Below, piece after piece: positions 11,548 through 22,368 of a stretch of DNA of 64,000 bases. The DNA is from Thelephora terrestris (taxonomy: Eukaryota > Basidiomycota > Agaricomycetes > Thelephorales > Thelephoraceae): contig WIUZ02000012.1 in the NCBI GenBank assembly GCA_015956445.1, forward strand, positions 496,001 through 560,000. Direction: 5' to 3'. Under the pieces are notes generated by a model. The model saw nothing but the letters and a program-made list of their open reading frames with translations. It was not told the DNA's origin and did not search any database. Every line of letters begins with the position of its first letter. Positions within the stretch are counted from its first letter, which is position 1. A program made the position numbers and the translations under genes.

Positions 11548-12516
11548 ATGAGTACCGCTGCCTCTGCCTTTGTCAACTGCGTCAACTCTATGCCTCGTCG
11601 GACTCCCATGGTACGCTCCGCACGTCTACACTCGTCCACTATTCGTCTCCCGTGCTGACCTTTGCGTTCATTTCGTAGTGGAATACTCCGGCGAACCTGG
11701 AAAATGGCGTAGATGATCCCCAAGACATCAGTCGGCTCTATGACCACCTCCATGAGACTGATGGTGAGCCATCTAACCGGTATCACTTTTGGAGGACTTT
11801 CCTTCTCACATGTGTACTTCCAGTCACCATCTTCAAATTGCAGGGCGACGTGGTTGGCATGCACGGCCGTCTCACAGTGCAGGAACACTGTGATCTGGCT
11901 GTGGCGTATAGGCGTATCCTTCTTAGCCACAGGGCTGAGCTGCAGGCTTCAGCTCGAGGGCGCGAAGGTGTCTGTTCACGAGCTGGCATCGTGAACGAGA
12001 TGCACAGGGTTTGCGCCGAGTTCTTGGAAACAGTTTCTAGAAGAATTCTCCCCGTTTCTAAGACCGGCGAAGAGATCGTCTATTGCTGGACAATGTGGGT
12101 TTCTTCTCGCCACCGCGCAATCTTCTGGCTTTCAGGCTAAATGGTTCTCCAGGGTCGCGGATTTCCATCGTTTGATGTGGTCTTGCTTGATTGACTTCCC
12201 CGAGTCTTCCGGTCACGCAAAGACCCACGCGAATGCGAGCCACAATGCTTATAAAACGGCTCATGCACAGGCAGTCAAAGACCTCTACCCGATGCACCCT
12301 GTTCGTCTCTCCGTCTCTTACTCCTTCGCGGCGTTCGCGAGGGACGTACTCAATTCTTCAACGAAGTCATGCCAAATTATTCAACGAACGATAGAAGAGG
12401 CAGCTGATTATACCACTGCTCATCCTCACGACAAATTCCCCCCTGAATCCCACAAGGAGGTCCAGAAATTACGCAAGCAACTAGAATCATTGAGGAGTGC
12501 CCACGCATCGCCTTAG
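11548..12516 (+). CDS. Divergent 14-3-3-like protein 3
   Basis: From an ATG at 11548 the joined exons read MSTAASAFVNCVNS, ISRLYDHLHETD, GRLTVQEHCDLAVAYRRILL, IVNEMHRVCAEFLETV, AKWFSRVADFHRL, NAYKTAHAQAVKDLYPMHPV and RLSVSYSFAAFARDVLNS, then a charged tail ending SLRSAHASP. This is the complete helix order of a 14-3-3 protein. LTVQEHCDLAVAYRR matches TVEERNLLSVAYKN, and LYPMHPVRLSVSYSF matches the helix 8-9 turn. The pocket Lys is Arg, and the Arg-Tyr pair is Ser-Arg, so normal phosphopeptide binding is unlikely. The introns at about 11611-11678, 11764-11843 and 12094-12138 have normal borders and the reading has no stop, which suggests an intact, expressed gene rather than a relic. Confidence 0.75.
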
Positions 12517-13144
12517 AATACTCATTCCCTCTTAGACTTAATCATCGCCACTGCCGCGCTTAATGTCGCTCATTTATCTCTCATAAACTCATAGCCCTCC
12601 TCGTCACAACCCTCCTCATCTGTAGCTATAGCTTTTCGAAATGACTTGTATCATGATTTGTAGACTGGCAGTAACTTTAGCACATATACTCTCCGATAAT
12701 CAATTCCCCTTAACAACCCTCGATGCGATTACAAAAAAACCTTCTTTTACCTCAGTATGACCCCTGAATCCAAGTCCGGCTTCGGGGAGATTCAATCTCG
12801 CAAGCTTTCGTTACATTCCCCAGTTCCGCAGCCGTTGTTTACGGTGTATTAGCGTTTAACCGACTTGACGTTTGTTTGCCGATCTGCGAGTCGACGTCGA
12901 TGCCCCATTTGCGCCCGTTGGCGGTTTGACGCCCGGGGCGCATCCACCCTCGCCATCAACTACGACCGTGGCGACCGCGAGCAGTTGGTCACCAGGCGCA
13001 TAACGCCAGGGCCCCAGCAGACTTTGAATACAGGGTTGGCGCTTAGGTCTATAGAAAAGAGCAATCTCGTGAAGATCTCACCTATTGTTCTGGACCTGCC
13101 GTCCACTCGTAAACGACGCATAGACTTCTTACCATCCGTGGACA
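12517..13144. other. No recognisable gene
   Basis: The left third is AT-richer and is probably the 3' end of the third 14-3-3-like gene. A plus frame at 12865-13233 has no recognised domain. Nothing else was seen. Confidence 0.4.
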
Positions 13145-13453
13145 ATGTTTTCATTCAACATGCTTCCCCGACGGAAGCAAGTGCTCCTTGTTCTCGGTGC
13201 GTCAAAAGAGCTTCCGTCCCCACGGCGATGTGAAGGTTGTGCGGCGGAAGCCTCCTTCAACAATGGCGAGCTGCTGTGTACTCAATGTGAACTCCGTGCC
13301 AACACGATAAGGTGCCACGAACGGATCGATAGCTCTCTTCTGTTCAAGTGCATGTATAAGCCTTTGGAATGGACAATAGCCGGACATCACTTTCATGGAT
13401 TGGTTCTATCGCCGATGAGACACGACTGCTTGTATTATCAAGCTGCGCGATAG
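13145..13453 (+). CDS. Small Cys-rich open frame, unrecognised
   Basis: An ATG-started frame of 102 codons holds the pattern RCEGCAAEA...LLCTQCELRANTIRCHERI, that is two CxxC pairs 13 residues apart followed by a Cys-His. This could bind one or two zinc ions in the way of a zinc ribbon. I do not recognise the protein, and no flanking exon could be joined with confidence. It may be a chance frame or one exon of a larger gene. Confidence 0.25.
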   Translation: MFSFNMLPRRKQVLLVLGASKELPSPRRCEGCAAEASFNNGELLCTQCELRANTIRCHERIDSSLLFKCMYKPLEWTIAGHHFHGLVLSPMRHDCLYYQAAR

Positions 13454-13870
13454 GTTGGTCAAACCGCCATATTTAGTTGGCTGCCCATGGACCACTTTAC
13501 GAACGAATGAGAGTGAGAATCAGGCATCGGGTTGCCGGAAGCTAATTGCCATGGGGGAATAGACGGGAGACGGATCTGGAAGCCGACAATTGCCTTACGA
13601 CAGATGTGGCAGGGAATCTGCCGAAAGGGTTAGAGCCTCCGCCCGAGGTAATGGGGATAATGCTCTTGTATCCGTTTGGGAGGCGTCCGTAATTCCAAGG
13701 CGGGTTCCAGGGAACACGGTAGTGGCGATAGTGGGCGTCGGGAGTGTATGCCATTGAGTGCAGAGGGTCATTGTGAGGCACTGATATTCTCAACTAAAGT
13801 GGCACTGCCGATGAAAGTCCGTCCGTGCAAGGGAGAGAAAGATTTAATTTGACTGAATCTACGAAGACGT
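13454..13870. other. No recognisable gene
   Basis: A minus-strand ATG frame of about 70 codons ending near 13542 reads HYRHYRVPWNPPWNYGRLPN and then a Gly-rich part. It lies just downstream of the COX7-like gene and matches nothing I know. The rest appears to be the 3' untranslated region of that gene. Confidence 0.35.
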
Positions 13871-14314
13871 CTACTCGGTTGCTGGCTTGCCCTGCGGAAC
13901 GTTCATTCACTTCAAGACGTAAACGGAGGACTAGCTACGCACCTTGATCAGGTTGTAGCAGCTGTACGTGATTCCGACACACCCGACAGTGAATGCGCTG
14001 TAGTAGAGACCTTGAACAAAGGTGAGTCGAAACCGAGCATAACGTCACGTTTTTTCTCGGGAGCATACTCAAGTAGAGACCGGAACGTGGCATCCTGTAA
14101 TGAAGGGGCTTTTTGGAAGCCTGCGTTCGTGGAACAAAGCCAGGTCAGCCCCTTGAGGTTTGACCCATCAAGCGATTCGAAACGTTTGCACCTGGATGTA
14201 CTTCTGCCTTTCGAGGACTCGGTTGGGCTCTACACAAAGAAGTTGGAAGTAAATAGTTCTGCGAGGTAACAAAGGCTTGCGGCGCGCACTGTTAACGAGA
14301 ACGGAGAGGACCAT
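13871..14314 (-). CDS. COX7: Cytochrome c oxidase subunit 7 (COX7-like)
   Basis: The last two or three exons read ASKKPLHYRMPRSGLYLS, then LYYSAFTVGCVGITYSCYNL and IKGKPATE before the stop at 13871. The order KPL-[aromatic pair]-R-x-PRS-x-LYL followed by one membrane helix is that of yeast Cox7 (subunit VIIa), a small single-helix subunit of complex IV in the inner mitochondrial membrane. Introns lie near 13890-13935 and inside the word LYLS/LYYS, where the intron and the next exon begin with the same bases and two donors are possible. The N-terminus is uncertain. An ATG at 14314 (MVLSVLVNSARR) could start the gene, but joining it to the ASKKPL exon needs an unproven intron. It is divergent from YAF9. 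Confidence 0.68.
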
Positions 14315-14423
14315 TGTGGATAAGAGGTCGACGACGGAGTTGGCAAAGGTGTAGGTTGAGAGAGAAAACGGAAACCCGAGGCTCGCCGATCACGCGTAAA
14401 GACCTTGCCCAGACACGACCACG
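14315..14423. promoter_or_regulatory. Short divergent promoter COX7/YAF9
   Basis: About 110 bases separate the proposed COX7 ATG (minus) from the YAF9 ATG (plus), so both promoters must overlap. No TATA-like element is obvious. The assignment depends on the uncertain COX7 start. Confidence 0.4.
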
Positions 14424-15322
14424 ATGGCCACAGACCGCGTCCGCGTCAGAGTGCGTCCCACTCCTGCCTTACGGTTTTGGTCGCGTCGTTGAATGTCATA
14501 AGTGCCGTCGAACAGGGTCTAAGCATACATCGTCCGATCATCTACGGGAACACGGCCAGTCTCCTCACCGAGAAGGAGACATCTCCCTCAGGCCATACGC
14601 ACAAATGGACGGTCGCCGTACGTAGCGCGGCCTCAGGCCCAGACTCTGACATTGTCGGGGGCGCCGATGACTTGGGTTATTTCATCAAACGCGTCACGTT
14701 CAAATTGCACGATACGTACCCAAACGCCGCTCGCAGTAAGTCGAAGGAAGAAGCGTTCGCCTTTTTGCTATGAACCCAAGACAACATCCAAATAACTGCT
14801 CGTGGTTATCCAGATATTGACAAACCACCTTTCGAGGTTTCAGAAACCGGGTGGGGAGAGTTCGAGGTAAACATAAAGATATATTTCGTCCCAGAGGCTG
14901 GTGAGAAACAGATAACCCTCTACCACCATCTCAAACTTCACCCATGGTTGGAGGGTGAGGGTTCTGTTCCTCCCCCTCTCGAAGTCGCGACGAAGTTGGG
15001 GCCGGTTCACTCCTGGCAATACGACGAGATCGTTTTCAACGACCCTTTTCAGTCGTTTCTGAACATCCTCACCGCCCATCCACCTACCCCCCTCCCTAGA
15101 ACGAGCAAAAAGCCTGTGCCGTACAACACCGCCAATCCCGCTTCTTTGGAAGCTTCCAGGGGCGGCGTCCCAGAATTTACACAAGCGATGGAAAAGGAGG
15201 AAGCGGAGAAGTTGGAAGCAGCAAAGAAGGCGGTGTTCATGGAACAAGAACGATTGCGACTTCGTCTCCACGAAAGAGAGAAAGAGCTGGATTTATTGAA
15301 GCAGCAATTAGGCGAGACATAA
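14424..15322 (+). CDS. YAF9: YEATS-domain protein YAF9
   Basis: Three exons (14424-14450, 14516-14735, 14814-15322) join in frame to 251 residues. They read [87 protein letters not shown] and [12 protein letters not shown]. This is the YEATS fold, whose aromatic pocket reads acylated or crotonylated histone lysines; the conserved TGWGEF loop is present. The C-terminal third is a Glu/Lys/Arg-rich coiled coil ending LLKQQLGET. Yaf9 is a shared subunit of the nuclear NuA4 acetyltransferase and SWR1 remodelling complexes, and the coiled coil usually docks it there. Its stop lies 93 bases from the convergent stop of vWA gene A. Confidence 0.94.
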
Positions 15323-15415
15323 AGTAAAACATCCACTACTGTACATGGCGGAATGTGTACAACAAGTTAAAAACGCAATTTTACATTCAAACTTCCAAAC
15401 CCCGTAGCGAAAGTA

Positions 15416-16713
15416 TCAACGACGCGCTCCACTGGCCTTGTCCTGCCTGCGGTTGAATCCCCCGGTGAGTGCCTTGATCAGAGCATCCCCCTCGAGATCG
15501 TTTCCTGTGGACTTGATGGTGTCCACGATATCCTATTGAACGAAGGTAGGGTGTGAGATACGGGCAAAAAGACGAATGCGCTGGACCCACCCTTGTTTGT
15601 CCACGCACGGCCAGGTCATCGTCCAGCTCTTCCAGGAACTTCGTCGCGCATTCATCACCACCAACCTGAATGAACTGTATCCCGACCTGCGACGTAAGAC
15701 GTAGGTTAGTTGTTCACTCTCCAGGATGGGGGTGGGAGGTGGATCACATACCTGATCGAGAGGGAACCGCCCCCGCTCGAAGAACCTGGCCGCATTGAGA
15801 ATGGGATATTCGGGGGCATCGGCTATACAGTAGAAAGGTCAATAACTCACATTACGTGGAACAATCTGGCACAGTGACTTACTAGCGGCACCGTCAGTGA
15901 TCACAAGGAAGATCCTTTTCTTTACTCCCGAACTGCCTGGGCTGTCGCCTGTTTTTCTCTGGTAGTCGAGCAAGAGAGTTTCGAGCACGTCCCCTATTGG
16001 AGTGTATGAATCTTCCCCTGGCTTCCCAACTGAGCTCCGAAGCCGTTGCACTTCAGCCTCATTCTAAGTGGACGCGTCAGCAAATCGATTCCATCCAAAA
16101 AGGGGGTGAGCCGACCCACATGTACTGCTCTGTCAGCATTCCGCTGGTTCAGAAAGTGGATATCTATCCCGTCTCTGTCGTATTGGGACCCTACGCGGAC
16201 CAGAGTCGCAAGCGCGTCCCACGCCTAAAACAGGTGGAAACACTCGTCAATACACGTCACGAAAGCGGTGCGCAGGAGATGGGAACCCGGTCAATCACTC
16301 ACCTGATCCCACCGGGTCCTACGACCACGATCCGTGCACAACATGCTACGAGAATCATCGAAAACGATAACGATGTCGTAATTCTCTAGCACTTTGAGGG
16401 GAGATTCGCCCATAGAATCCTTGGGGGTGTAAGAATTGTGTGGCGTAGACCTGTTGGTGCCCACAAGCCGTTGATTGTGATTGCAACTCGCGACGCTCCC
16501 TGGGGAGTATGACGGTGGCTGATCATCATCATAATAGCTCTGAGCAAGCCCTCGGGATATAGAGGGACTGGATGGGTTCAGGCCACGAGCATAGTCGGCT
16601 TTAGAGCTCCCGGGCCCAAACTGAGAGCGAGTGTTTACTAGAACTGGCCGTTGTTGGGAGCATGAGCTCGAACTCGGCGTTGGAGATAAAAAGGACTTGA
16701 GAATGCCAATCAT
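15416..16713 (-). CDS. vWA-domain protein A with N-terminal PPxY motif
   Basis: A multi-exon minus-strand gene. The N-terminal 110 residues are Ser/Pro-rich and contain QPPSYSPG (a PPxY motif) and then PKDSMGESPLKVLENYD. A von Willebrand factor A domain follows: IVIVFDDSRSM (the DxSxS metal site), ALATLVRVG, DRDGIDIHFLN, YTPIGDVLETLLLDYQ with the MIDAS Thr, RIFLVITDGAA, VGIQFIQVGG and DIVDTIKSTGNDL, ending GGFNRRQDKASGARR. The complete MIDAS (Asp-Ser-Ser, Thr, Asp) suggests a metal-dependent protein-binding module. PPxY motifs bind WW domains, for instance those of Rsp5-type ubiquitin ligases; a role as their adaptor is my inference. The protein has no membrane segment. It is the closest relative of gene E, while gene B lies directly upstream on the same strand. 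Confidence 0.78.
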
Positions 16714-17671
16714 TGTCGATGAGTGTAAAGGTTGTGGAGTCTGAGGCGAGAGAAGAGCGGGGCTGGTTGACCCAGTGCGACAGACACCTGGCTTTTATCC
16801 CCCACTACACGAAGGCTGCACGGCACGCTCGCCATCATGGTCATGGTCATGTGCATTCCCTCGAGGAGAGCTGATAGGAATGTTCTTCGGAAAGCAGCGA
16901 ATCGACCGATGGAGTGCACTGGTGAGAACACTGCCCAATCAGCGCTGGCTATTTTTGTCGGGTACTACTATATATATACCAAGCATCGGTTGTTGTGGCA
17001 CAGGCTCAGCGCTTCCCTTCCGATAGAAATCCACCACTGAGGAGATCAACAAGCTGTCGACACCTGTCTTTGTCTTTGTCTTCATGGATCCACCTCTCAA
17101 TGGGAGGCGTACATTGGGCTCCGGGTGCAATTATGCTGTGTCCAACCTCACAGTTAACACTAGCACCGCACAGCAACGAACAAAGGTTTGACTGACCTAC
17201 ACGGTCTAGGCGTAGGTGCAATTGGAGGACACGGTACTCTGGATCTCCAAAACACACAGCCAATAACGAAATCTGTGGTTGTTTGAGGGACCGACTTCAC
17301 AGTACAATCTTAGAAGCTGCCCTCGAAACGGACGTTGATACTTGGAGTTTTCCATGTTTCCCCTCATCAATCACCAAGGCCGTGTTGATCTCTTCTCGGT
17401 TTTCTGTTTCGTTCAGGGGCCAATCCAAAGAGGCAGACAAGATCATGGTCAAATGGCAACCCAATAAACACATATTTGGTGCGTTGTACAGCTTGAAGGG
17501 AACAGAAAACAGACCCATTGAACGTACATAGTACTATTTCGAAAGCAAGCTATGCAGGCGATAAATTATCGACAAACGTGTTTCAACGCTCGAGCAGCGG
17601 AATGTATGTTTGGTGGCTCAGAAGAGTCCAGAAGCAAAAGGCATTAGCGTGGAGGGTAAGGAGATGGCAAG
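16714..17671. other. Spacer between vWA genes A and B
   Basis: No gene is recognised. An AT-rich TATATATATA run near 16970 lies about 260 bases upstream of gene A and could belong to its promoter. Bases just upstream of A (CACCTGGCTTTTATC near 16790) recur upstream of gene E (CACCTGCTTTTATC near 44927), which fits duplication of promoter and gene together. Confidence 0.45.
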
Positions 17672-18724
17672 TCACGACGACTTGTCGACCTTGCGGTTGA
17701 TACCTCCCAGCAGCAGTTTGGTCAAGCGGACGGCGGTCACCTCGCAATTATAGAATGGCTCGGTGTCGACTATGTCCTAAAAAATTCGTGTCATTGGACT
17801 GAGACGCAAGATCCGCCGATTGAAAGGATCTCACCCGGATACCGTGCTTCTTCTTGAGGTTGTTATCGAGTGCAGAGAGGTATTCCCTTGCTTCCTCATT
17901 CGTACCGATCTGGACGAGTTGGATACCGAGCTGGACGCACGGGTAAGGAACGCCACGAGCTTGGCGGACACAACGGACGTACCTGGGACAGGACCGCACC
18001 CGCCTTCTCCAGCCGCTCAGCGATTTGGACGATGGAACTCTCGGCATCGTCGGCTGTTCGCCGCACGTCAGTGAAGCTCGCCTGGCGTTGTCTGAGAGAA
18101 CTCACTAGGTATTCCATCGGTAATGACAAGATAGTTTGTCTTCTTCTGGGGCTTTCCCTTCTCGAGGTTCCTCAGCACTGGCTCGGTAATCCTCTCCAGG
18201 CAGTCCCCAAGGGGCGTAGGACCCTCTGGCCTGACGCGATCGAAGAGCTCTTCCACGTCTCTTGCGGACTGTCAGGTGAGGTCATGTCAATGCGTTTCAT
18301 CGAGGCGGAAATGAAGGGCCCGCACTATGAGCCCCTTTACCTTGAAACGACGATCCTTCACCTTGCCATGATTGAGGAAATGAATGTCGATCCCATCTTC
18401 GTCATATCTGGAGGCAACCACTGCGAGTGTCGATAGCGCCTTTCGCGCCTACGGCAATAGATGACCAAGAATTAGTGATAGATCTAACCAGGAGGGAGGG
18501 AAGACGTAATCCACCTGAGGCCACAAGTGTTCCATGCTTCCCGAATCGTCGAGGACTATGACTGTGTCATAATCCCTTAGGACTGCCAGCTGATCCTCCT
18601 TGATTTTAGCTTTGATAAACTCGTCGGGGAGGATGTAAGGTGGTGGCGGATCATCATAAATCTTGCGATCTTTAGAGAATGAGAACACCTTCTCCAATTT
18701 CGAATGGAAACCTTTTCCAAACAT
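17672..18724 (-). CDS. vWA-domain protein B with N-terminal PPxY motif
   Basis: From ATG at 18724 the gene reads MFGKGFHSKLEKVFSFSKD, a basic amphipathic-looking start, then DDPPPPYILPDEF (PPxY) and QLAVLRDYDTVIVLDDSGSM with the DxSxS metal site. Later exons give EELFDRVRPEGPTPLGDCLE (MIDAS Thr in TPLG), KKTNYLVITDGIPSEF, VQLGIQLVQIGTNEEAREYL and DIVDTEPF, ending LLLGGINRKVDKSS. The domain order is the same as in protein A, but the N-terminal region is shorter and unrelated except for the PPxY. The closest relative in the window is gene F, which shares the MxFGKGF start and the GGINRK end. Function is unknown; a cytosolic scaffold with a metal-dependent binding site is the simplest reading. 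Confidence 0.8.
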
Positions 18725-19215
18725 GATGGCAAATGTGGAGTGGATGGGGGGAAGGGGCGGGTGATTCGGTTAACAAGGCCTCGTTCCACTCAGCCTTAAA
18801 TAAATTTCTGAGGACTTCGACGCCTGTTCTCATGCATGGTCCAGCGGGTTAGCCCTGGCCCTTCTTGGACCCTTGGTTCACAAAAAACGTGATTTCGACC
18901 CCGAAATTATCCCGATTTCGCACTGCTGGAAGACTCGTGTCTCATCGCTATTTGCAGCTCATGCAGCCGTGATTGCAGCCGATGACTTTTAGATTCCCCA
19001 GAGATTGGCGGCACGGCCTCACTCCCATGTCCATGGGCTCTGAGCATGGCTTCCGCCGTGTCGTTGTTGTTGGAAACTCCGGATCCGCGGGCACTGTGCG
19101 CACGATCGTCGTTCCAGTTAACTGGAAACATCATCCAAAAAAATACGGGCACTACGCGTGAAGTTTACTCTGGATATGAGTACTTGGCTGCTCTGCTATG
19201 TCACCTTATCTCCTA
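18725..19215. other. Left end of tandem duplication, upstream of vWA gene B
   Basis: This spacer contains the promoter of gene B and the start of the duplicated block. Words such as ATTTCGCACTGCTGGA and CACGGCCTCACTCCCATG return about 3.2 kb to the right. No gene was seen. Confidence 0.5.
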
Positions 19216-21845
19216 CTACTTCTCATTATCCACCCGCCGGTTGATTGCTCCTACAAGAATCTTCACCATTTGCTCAGGGGTGAGGTCCACGCCATCATAG
19301 GGCACAGTATCGACGATGTCCTGTAGAGAATCCGGTCGAGTCGTTCTGCGGGGTTGCGAGCGAAAACATGCTTACACGCTTCTCAAATTCGTCGTCGAGT
19401 TCCTTCAGAAATTTTGTTGCAGCAACACAATTTCCTATCTGAACGAACTGTATCCCAAGCTAGGGTTGTCTGCGTCAAAACCTAGGAGGAGTCGTAAGGG
19501 AGTCCCGACACGAACCTGGGTAAGGGGGGTACGCGACTCGTGCAATTCATTAGCCGTACGCTGGATCGTGGACTTGACTCTGGGTGCGTCAGCTGAGGGG
19601 TTCAAGCAACACCACGACGTTAGAATACATTCTTGCCTCAAATAGAGGGAGAGCGGATTGATTAGGGATCTACTCACTCGGTTCACCATCTGTAATCGCG
19701 ATGATCAAGCAACGCTTCGGCGGCGGCTGACTCGTCTTCAATTTATCGAGGTGAGCACCACAGATTTCGTCCAGACGTTTGCCAAGCGGAGTCATGCAAC
19801 TCGGCTTTACTTGCTTGAATAGCGATCTGACGTCCTCCATCGACTGCCGTCGAGATCAGCGGGCCTCTTTGTGAGTCTCATGGCAGTCCGTGGACGCACC
19901 TTGACAGTCCTCCCTTCGTTGCTGTTTAGGAACTGGATTTCGATGCCATCTGTATCGTATTTCATCGCTACCTCAGTCACTTTCTGCATAACTTCCATCG
20001 CCTGACACGCATGTCATCAGCTCCGGCAGTGGTTGAAGTTATGATGGCGCCCCTACCCGGTCCCAAAGGCTTTTCGATGACCCATTGAACAAACTCATAC
20101 TCCCGGAGTCATCCATGAGAATGATGACGTCGTAGTTCACCAAATATTGCAAGACATCTTCTGAAGAACTCTTGGAGTTGCGAGGTTGGGCGGGTGACAT
20201 GAGTGCTGGAGTGGCTGTGAGAGAAGTGGGGAGTAGAACATAGAGAGCCGCACTCTGCCATTAAATAGGTGGAACACACCATAATTGATTACTGGAAGTC
20301 GAACGAACAGGCCATGGACGTTTACTAAGCGCGTAAAACGCGCCGATCCTATTCAGTTTTTTTGTATCACTCCAGAATAGGCTGACCGATTGGGGTCGGA
20401 GGGCCCGAGGCCTGAAATTTGGAAGCCTGAGTTGCAGAGTTTTTCCAGCGGTTTTCTGGATAGTCACTAATCACCGACCAAGGGAAAGTGTTCAGGGGAA
20501 ACCAGATAGGAGAGTACATGTTTACATAAAATGGCCGCCACCAGGCTCACACTGGATTTTTGAAACCCAGAAATGCAAACAGGAGCTCATAAAGTCGCGT
20601 AAAAATCGAGGGGTAAACACCTTTAAACACTGCACGGCAAAACTTCCACGGAGAAGAGTGGAGTCATACGGGTGCAATGTCCTCGGAAATTACGCCAGAC
20701 GTATGACACAAAGCCCCCGCTGCTGTCGACATCCGCGCAGGGGAATGAAGGTGCCACGATCTCTTCAGGAACGGTCGGTGCACTTCAGGAACTGCCCAGA
20801 ATCTGAATGCGCAGCTTGGGCGAGGCAGCTGGCGGGACAAGCGGGACACGTTCCATCGGATATCCCCTGACTGATAAACACAGCACATCGCGCCCATCGT
20901 TCCGAAGAATGCAGGGTGGCAACAAGGCTCAGCAGTCTCAAAACCTTGTCTCGTGAGTGAATTCGCTGGGGATGAGCTTACAAAATTTATCCGTGTGCAT
21001 GGACACCCGAGCCAAACTTGCATGGCAGCTGACCCAAGTTTTCATCACCAATCGTAAAAATCCAACGACCCTCCCGCAGGTGTCTCTCGTGTCCAGAGCA
21101 TGGTTAGTCGCACTTGCGTGCATCCCTGCGAGACGATGAGCATAACCAACCGCAAGCTTCAATCCTCAAACCTTCAATGTCAAAACACTTCGTTCATCAC
21201 GGCCTGAAGTCATTACCACTCTGTCCGCACTGACAGATTGCTTCGAGCAGTCTGAGTCGCACACTCTCGTTACCAACTCCTGGAAAGTCATCAGGCCCGA
21301 CGAACAGAGCATACTGCGATGCTTCGCAGGGTTTTTCTTGCCCGTCGGTAACCTCCCTTGAGCTACTCAATATCTGTCCGACCCGTGCGGCTGGGCCCTT
21401 GATCCTCAAACTGCCTAAGGGGACGGAGAGCCCACCAGCGGCGATGGACCGGTGACCGTCAATTTTACGCGAGTGTAGAGCTTAGGGGATCTAGCGCTCC
21501 TACGAACCGCGATGATGGAGGACCCACAACGCGATCTTGCGTTTTTCTCCGCGGGTTGCCCGGTTGGGGTTTTTGGAAGTGCTACCTACCTGGCAACCAC
21601 CCCTGTGCAAAACTCATATTCCCTTTTAACCGCTTGTCGCCTTTTGAAATACTTCCCCGCCGAGTCTGTTACTTCAGCTACGAACCAAAGGCTCCTTGTA
21701 GATTGGCTGGGCCGCACGCTCCCGCGATTCATTCTTGTAGTAAGGAACGCCGCGGTTTCAACGGACTGACGACTCGTCCGAAGACGTTTCACGAGAATTT
21801 CCTATACGTCGATAGCCACCTTCGAGATCCACACTATCCAATGCA
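18788..21845. repeat. Tandem duplication, copy 1
   Basis: About 3.06 kb recurs in the same orientation at roughly 22007-25460. Long near-identical words are shared over the whole length, for example around 19240-19460 versus 22385-22615, 20690-20800 versus 23840-23950, and 21780-21845 versus 25390-25460. The block contains vWA gene C and its 5' flank. Differences are substitutions and several indels, so the duplication is not recent. Confidence 0.85.
19216..20200 (-). CDS. vWA-domain protein C
   Basis: ATG at 20200 starts MSPAQPRNSKSSSEDVLQYL and leads directly into NYDVIILMDDSGSM (DxSxS). Further exons give MQKVTEVAMKYDTDGIEIQF, MEDVRSLFKQVKPSCMTPLG, KRCLIIAITDGEPSE, KSTIQRTANELHESRTPL, LGIQFVQIGNCVAATKFL and DIVDTVPYDGVDLTPEQ, ending INRRVDNEK. 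The MIDAS residues are all kept. Unlike A, B, E and F it has no PPxY-bearing N-terminal extension. All exon borders can be placed with GT/AG in one continuous reading, so this copy looks intact. Its role is unknown. It lies in the left copy of the tandem duplication, and gene D is its partner. Confidence 0.78.
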
Positions 21846-22368
21846 TGATGTTATTCAGCGTGAAAGGGTCTCCTGGTGGGAACTCACACGTTGGAAGCAG
21901 ATTTCGCAGAGGGTCACTGGTCCCATGCTGTGGGGGGGGTATGCTCTGAATTGAGGCTGAGACTCGGCAGGGGGTCCAGTCCGTTCTTGCAATGTCAACG
22001 ACTCTACTCAGCCATAAATCGATTTCTCGGCACCCTGGCCCACAGAAAACGTTATTTCGACTTCGACATCATTCCGATTTCGCACTGCTGGATGACTCAC
22101 GTCCCATCGCAATTCGCAGCTCACAGCTGTGATTGCAGCCAATGACTCCAGATTTCCCAGAAGCTGGCTGGCGGCACGGCCTCACTCCCATGTCCATGGG
22201 CTGAGTCTTACTTCCGCCATGTCGTTCTTGCTAGAAACTCTACGGGTGCTGTGCGCACGATCGTCGTTCCAGTTATCGTTATACGTCATCCTAAAAAAGA
22301 CGGGCGCTACGCGTGAAGTTTGCTCTGGGTACGAGTACTTGGCTGGCTATGCTATGTCACCGTGTCTT
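20201..22368. other. Duplicated non-coding flank
   Basis: The 5' flank of gene C and its repeat partner contain many short frames that are paired between the two copies but differ in phase. This argues against their being coding. No known gene was recognised. The left copy ends near 21845 and the right copy begins near 22007. Confidence 0.45.

Noticed and set aside
11316-11930. Long minus-strand frame of 204 codons
   Set aside because: It lies antisense to the third 14-3-3-like gene, whose spliced reading has clear family motifs. The minus frame has no domain.
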